DNA of 60,000 nucleotides, taken from Chrysomallon squamiferum (taxonomy: Eukaryota > Mollusca > Gastropoda > Neomphalida > Peltospiridae). The translations under genes and the position numbers were made by a program. The notes below the pieces were generated by a model. That model saw nothing but the letters and a program-made list of their open reading frames with translations. It ran no database searches and was not told the origin of the DNA. Positions within the stretch are counted from its first letter, which is position 1. The number at the start of each line of letters is the position of its first letter. The stretch lies in contig CM022674.1 of the NCBI GenBank assembly GCA_012295275.1, forward strand, positions 11,521,528-11,581,527, given 5' to 3'. This document shows, piece after piece, positions 58,660 through 60,000 of the stretch.

Positions 58660-58890
58660 CGTGTGTGTGTTTTTGTGTGTGTGTGTGTGTATGTATATGT
58701 GTGTGTGTATGTGTGTGTGTGTGTGTATATGTGTGTATGTGTGTGTATAATGTATGTATGTATGTGTGTGTATGTTTGTGTGCGTGTATGTATGTGTGTG
58801 TATGTGCGTGCGGTTGTGCGTGTGTTTGTGCGTGTGTATGTATGTGTGTATGTGTATGTGTTTGTGTGTGTGTGTGTGTGTGTGGCTGCA
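58660..58890. repeat. (GT)n/(TGTATG)n microsatellite
   Basis: About 230 bases of GT dinucleotides mixed with GTAT and GC variants. The Cys/Val or His/Thr frames across it are artefacts. Confidence 0.95.
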
Positions 58891-59386
58891 TGTTTTAAAT
58901 ATTTCTTTCTAAAAGAAAATTATTATTTGAGAACACGCTCGAATAAGAGGACAATGCCCTTCATATATGACGTCATATACGTATCAAATATCTGACAAGT
59001 TTTAAACGCATGCATCTAGTCATACCTCAAAATTAAAAACCCCATTATGCATTATTAATCAGATGGACTAATCAAAATTGTTGGTAATGTACATATAAGT
59101 AAATTTTGTTTTATTTAATCTGTCTACGTATATTGTATTGTTTTTCCTTCAATGCTTGTCACACAACTGTAGTTAGGCTAAACAGTGCCAGTAATTCAGT
59201 CAAACAAATGCAGCGAACAACAATGACCCAGCCAAACAAAGGTCATGAAGTGATGATAGACTATTCTGATGCAATAGTATAACATAATGTAAAAAACCTG
59301 CATGCGTTGGATTGTTCGTGCGTTCCAAACTACTGACTGAGTGAAACGTATAAGGCTCTGAGTAAGAAAAAAAACCAAGAGGAACT

Positions 59387-59519
<133 letters not shown>

Positions 59520-59909
59520 CCACACATTAGATATATATATATATATATATCACACGCATTATATACACACTTATATATAGATACACATACTCTCTCTATA
59601 TATTTCTTTTTCAAAGGCGTGTTTTTTTTCTTCAAAATCACAGTAAATATTCATAAAATATCAATGTTGAAAAGAAAAGAAAGCCAGCGAGCAGTAATAT
59701 ATTTATCCATAATAAAATATTTGTCATCGTGTTTAACAGCATAATAATATCGTCACAAAATAAAATGTCACTTCATTTGTTCATTACCATAAAACAACAT
59801 TATAAAATCATCATCAGAACAGTAATAATATTTATAACAAATGGACATACTATACAGTTATTAACAAGGCAATTTTTGTTATTATGACGCAATCATTATT
59901 ATTACGTCA

Positions 59910-60000
59910 TCAGTATCTAGGCGTGGCACGCACCCAGATTCCTGTGGGTGCTTTCATTATTCCCATCGCGAACCTCTTTGGTTCATGAGCTGGATCTATT
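59910..60000 (-). CDS. Second cytochrome P450, last coding exon (partial)
   Basis: On the minus strand from the window edge to the stop at 59912-59910, the sequence encodes IDPAHEPKRFAMGIMKA followed by PTGIWVRATPRY and a stop. This aligns without gaps to the last exon of the complete P450 ([17 protein letters not shown], then [11 protein letters not shown]). The paralog has one extra C-terminal residue. The rest of the gene lies beyond 60000. About 60 percent of aligned residues are identical, so the duplication is not recent or has diverged quickly. Only about 30 residues are visible, but the match of position and motif is clear. Confidence 0.85.
   Translation of the reverse strand, partial: IDPAHEPKRFAMGIMKAPTGIWVRATPRY

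Noticed and set aside
58535-58995. Cys/Val-rich and His/Thr-rich frames
   Set aside because: Artefacts of the (GT)n microsatellite.

Overview
This is animal nuclear DNA: AT-rich, with many spliced genes in short GT-AG introns and a very high density of microsatellites ((CT)n, (TTA)n, (TAG)n, (TA)n). The gene content (POLRMT, peritrophin-type chitin-binding secreted proteins, a ZAP/PARP12-like protein, tandem CYP4-type P450s) and the repeat style fit a lophotrochozoan, most likely a mollusc. That assignment is inference; no species marker is present.

Layout. (1) 1386-22876, plus strand: a complete 32-exon gene for mitochondrial RNA polymerase (POLRMT). After allowing for one missing base it is about 1412 codons, with all catalytic motifs present. 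(2) 26455-28119, plus strand: a 3-exon secreted protein with one chitin-binding domain and an Arg/Trp/Asn-rich body. (3) 29111-32201, minus strand, convergent with (2): a 2-exon secreted protein with one chitin-binding domain and three His-rich repeats. (4) 37134-43123, minus strand: a 5-coding-exon CCCH-zinc-finger/WWE/PARP protein resembling ZC3HAV1/PARP12, with a repetitive C-terminal tail ending in a CaaX box. (5) 46152-46570: a DNA-level duplicate of POLRMT exon 16 with its flanking intron, about 34 kb from its source. (6) 49875-55671, minus strand: a complete 11-coding-exon CYP4-like cytochrome P450 of 518 aa. A non-autonomous TA-flanked transposon lies just beyond its 3' end. (7) 59910-60000, minus strand: the last coding exon of a second tandem P450, cut by the window edge.

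The genes do not form one pathway: mitochondrial transcription, extracellular chitin matrix, a probable RNA-binding ADP-ribosyltransferase (innate-immunity type) and oxidative metabolism. The most unusual structure is inside POLRMT. Several introns hold degenerate tandem arrays whose repeat unit contains the real adjacent splice donor or acceptor, so the splice sites themselves have been amplified.

Three coding exons (POLRMT exon 5, the first and last coding exons of the PARP gene) each lack exactly one base, each in or beside a homopolymer. Exon phases on either side demand the missing base. Long-read consensus error is the simplest explanation.
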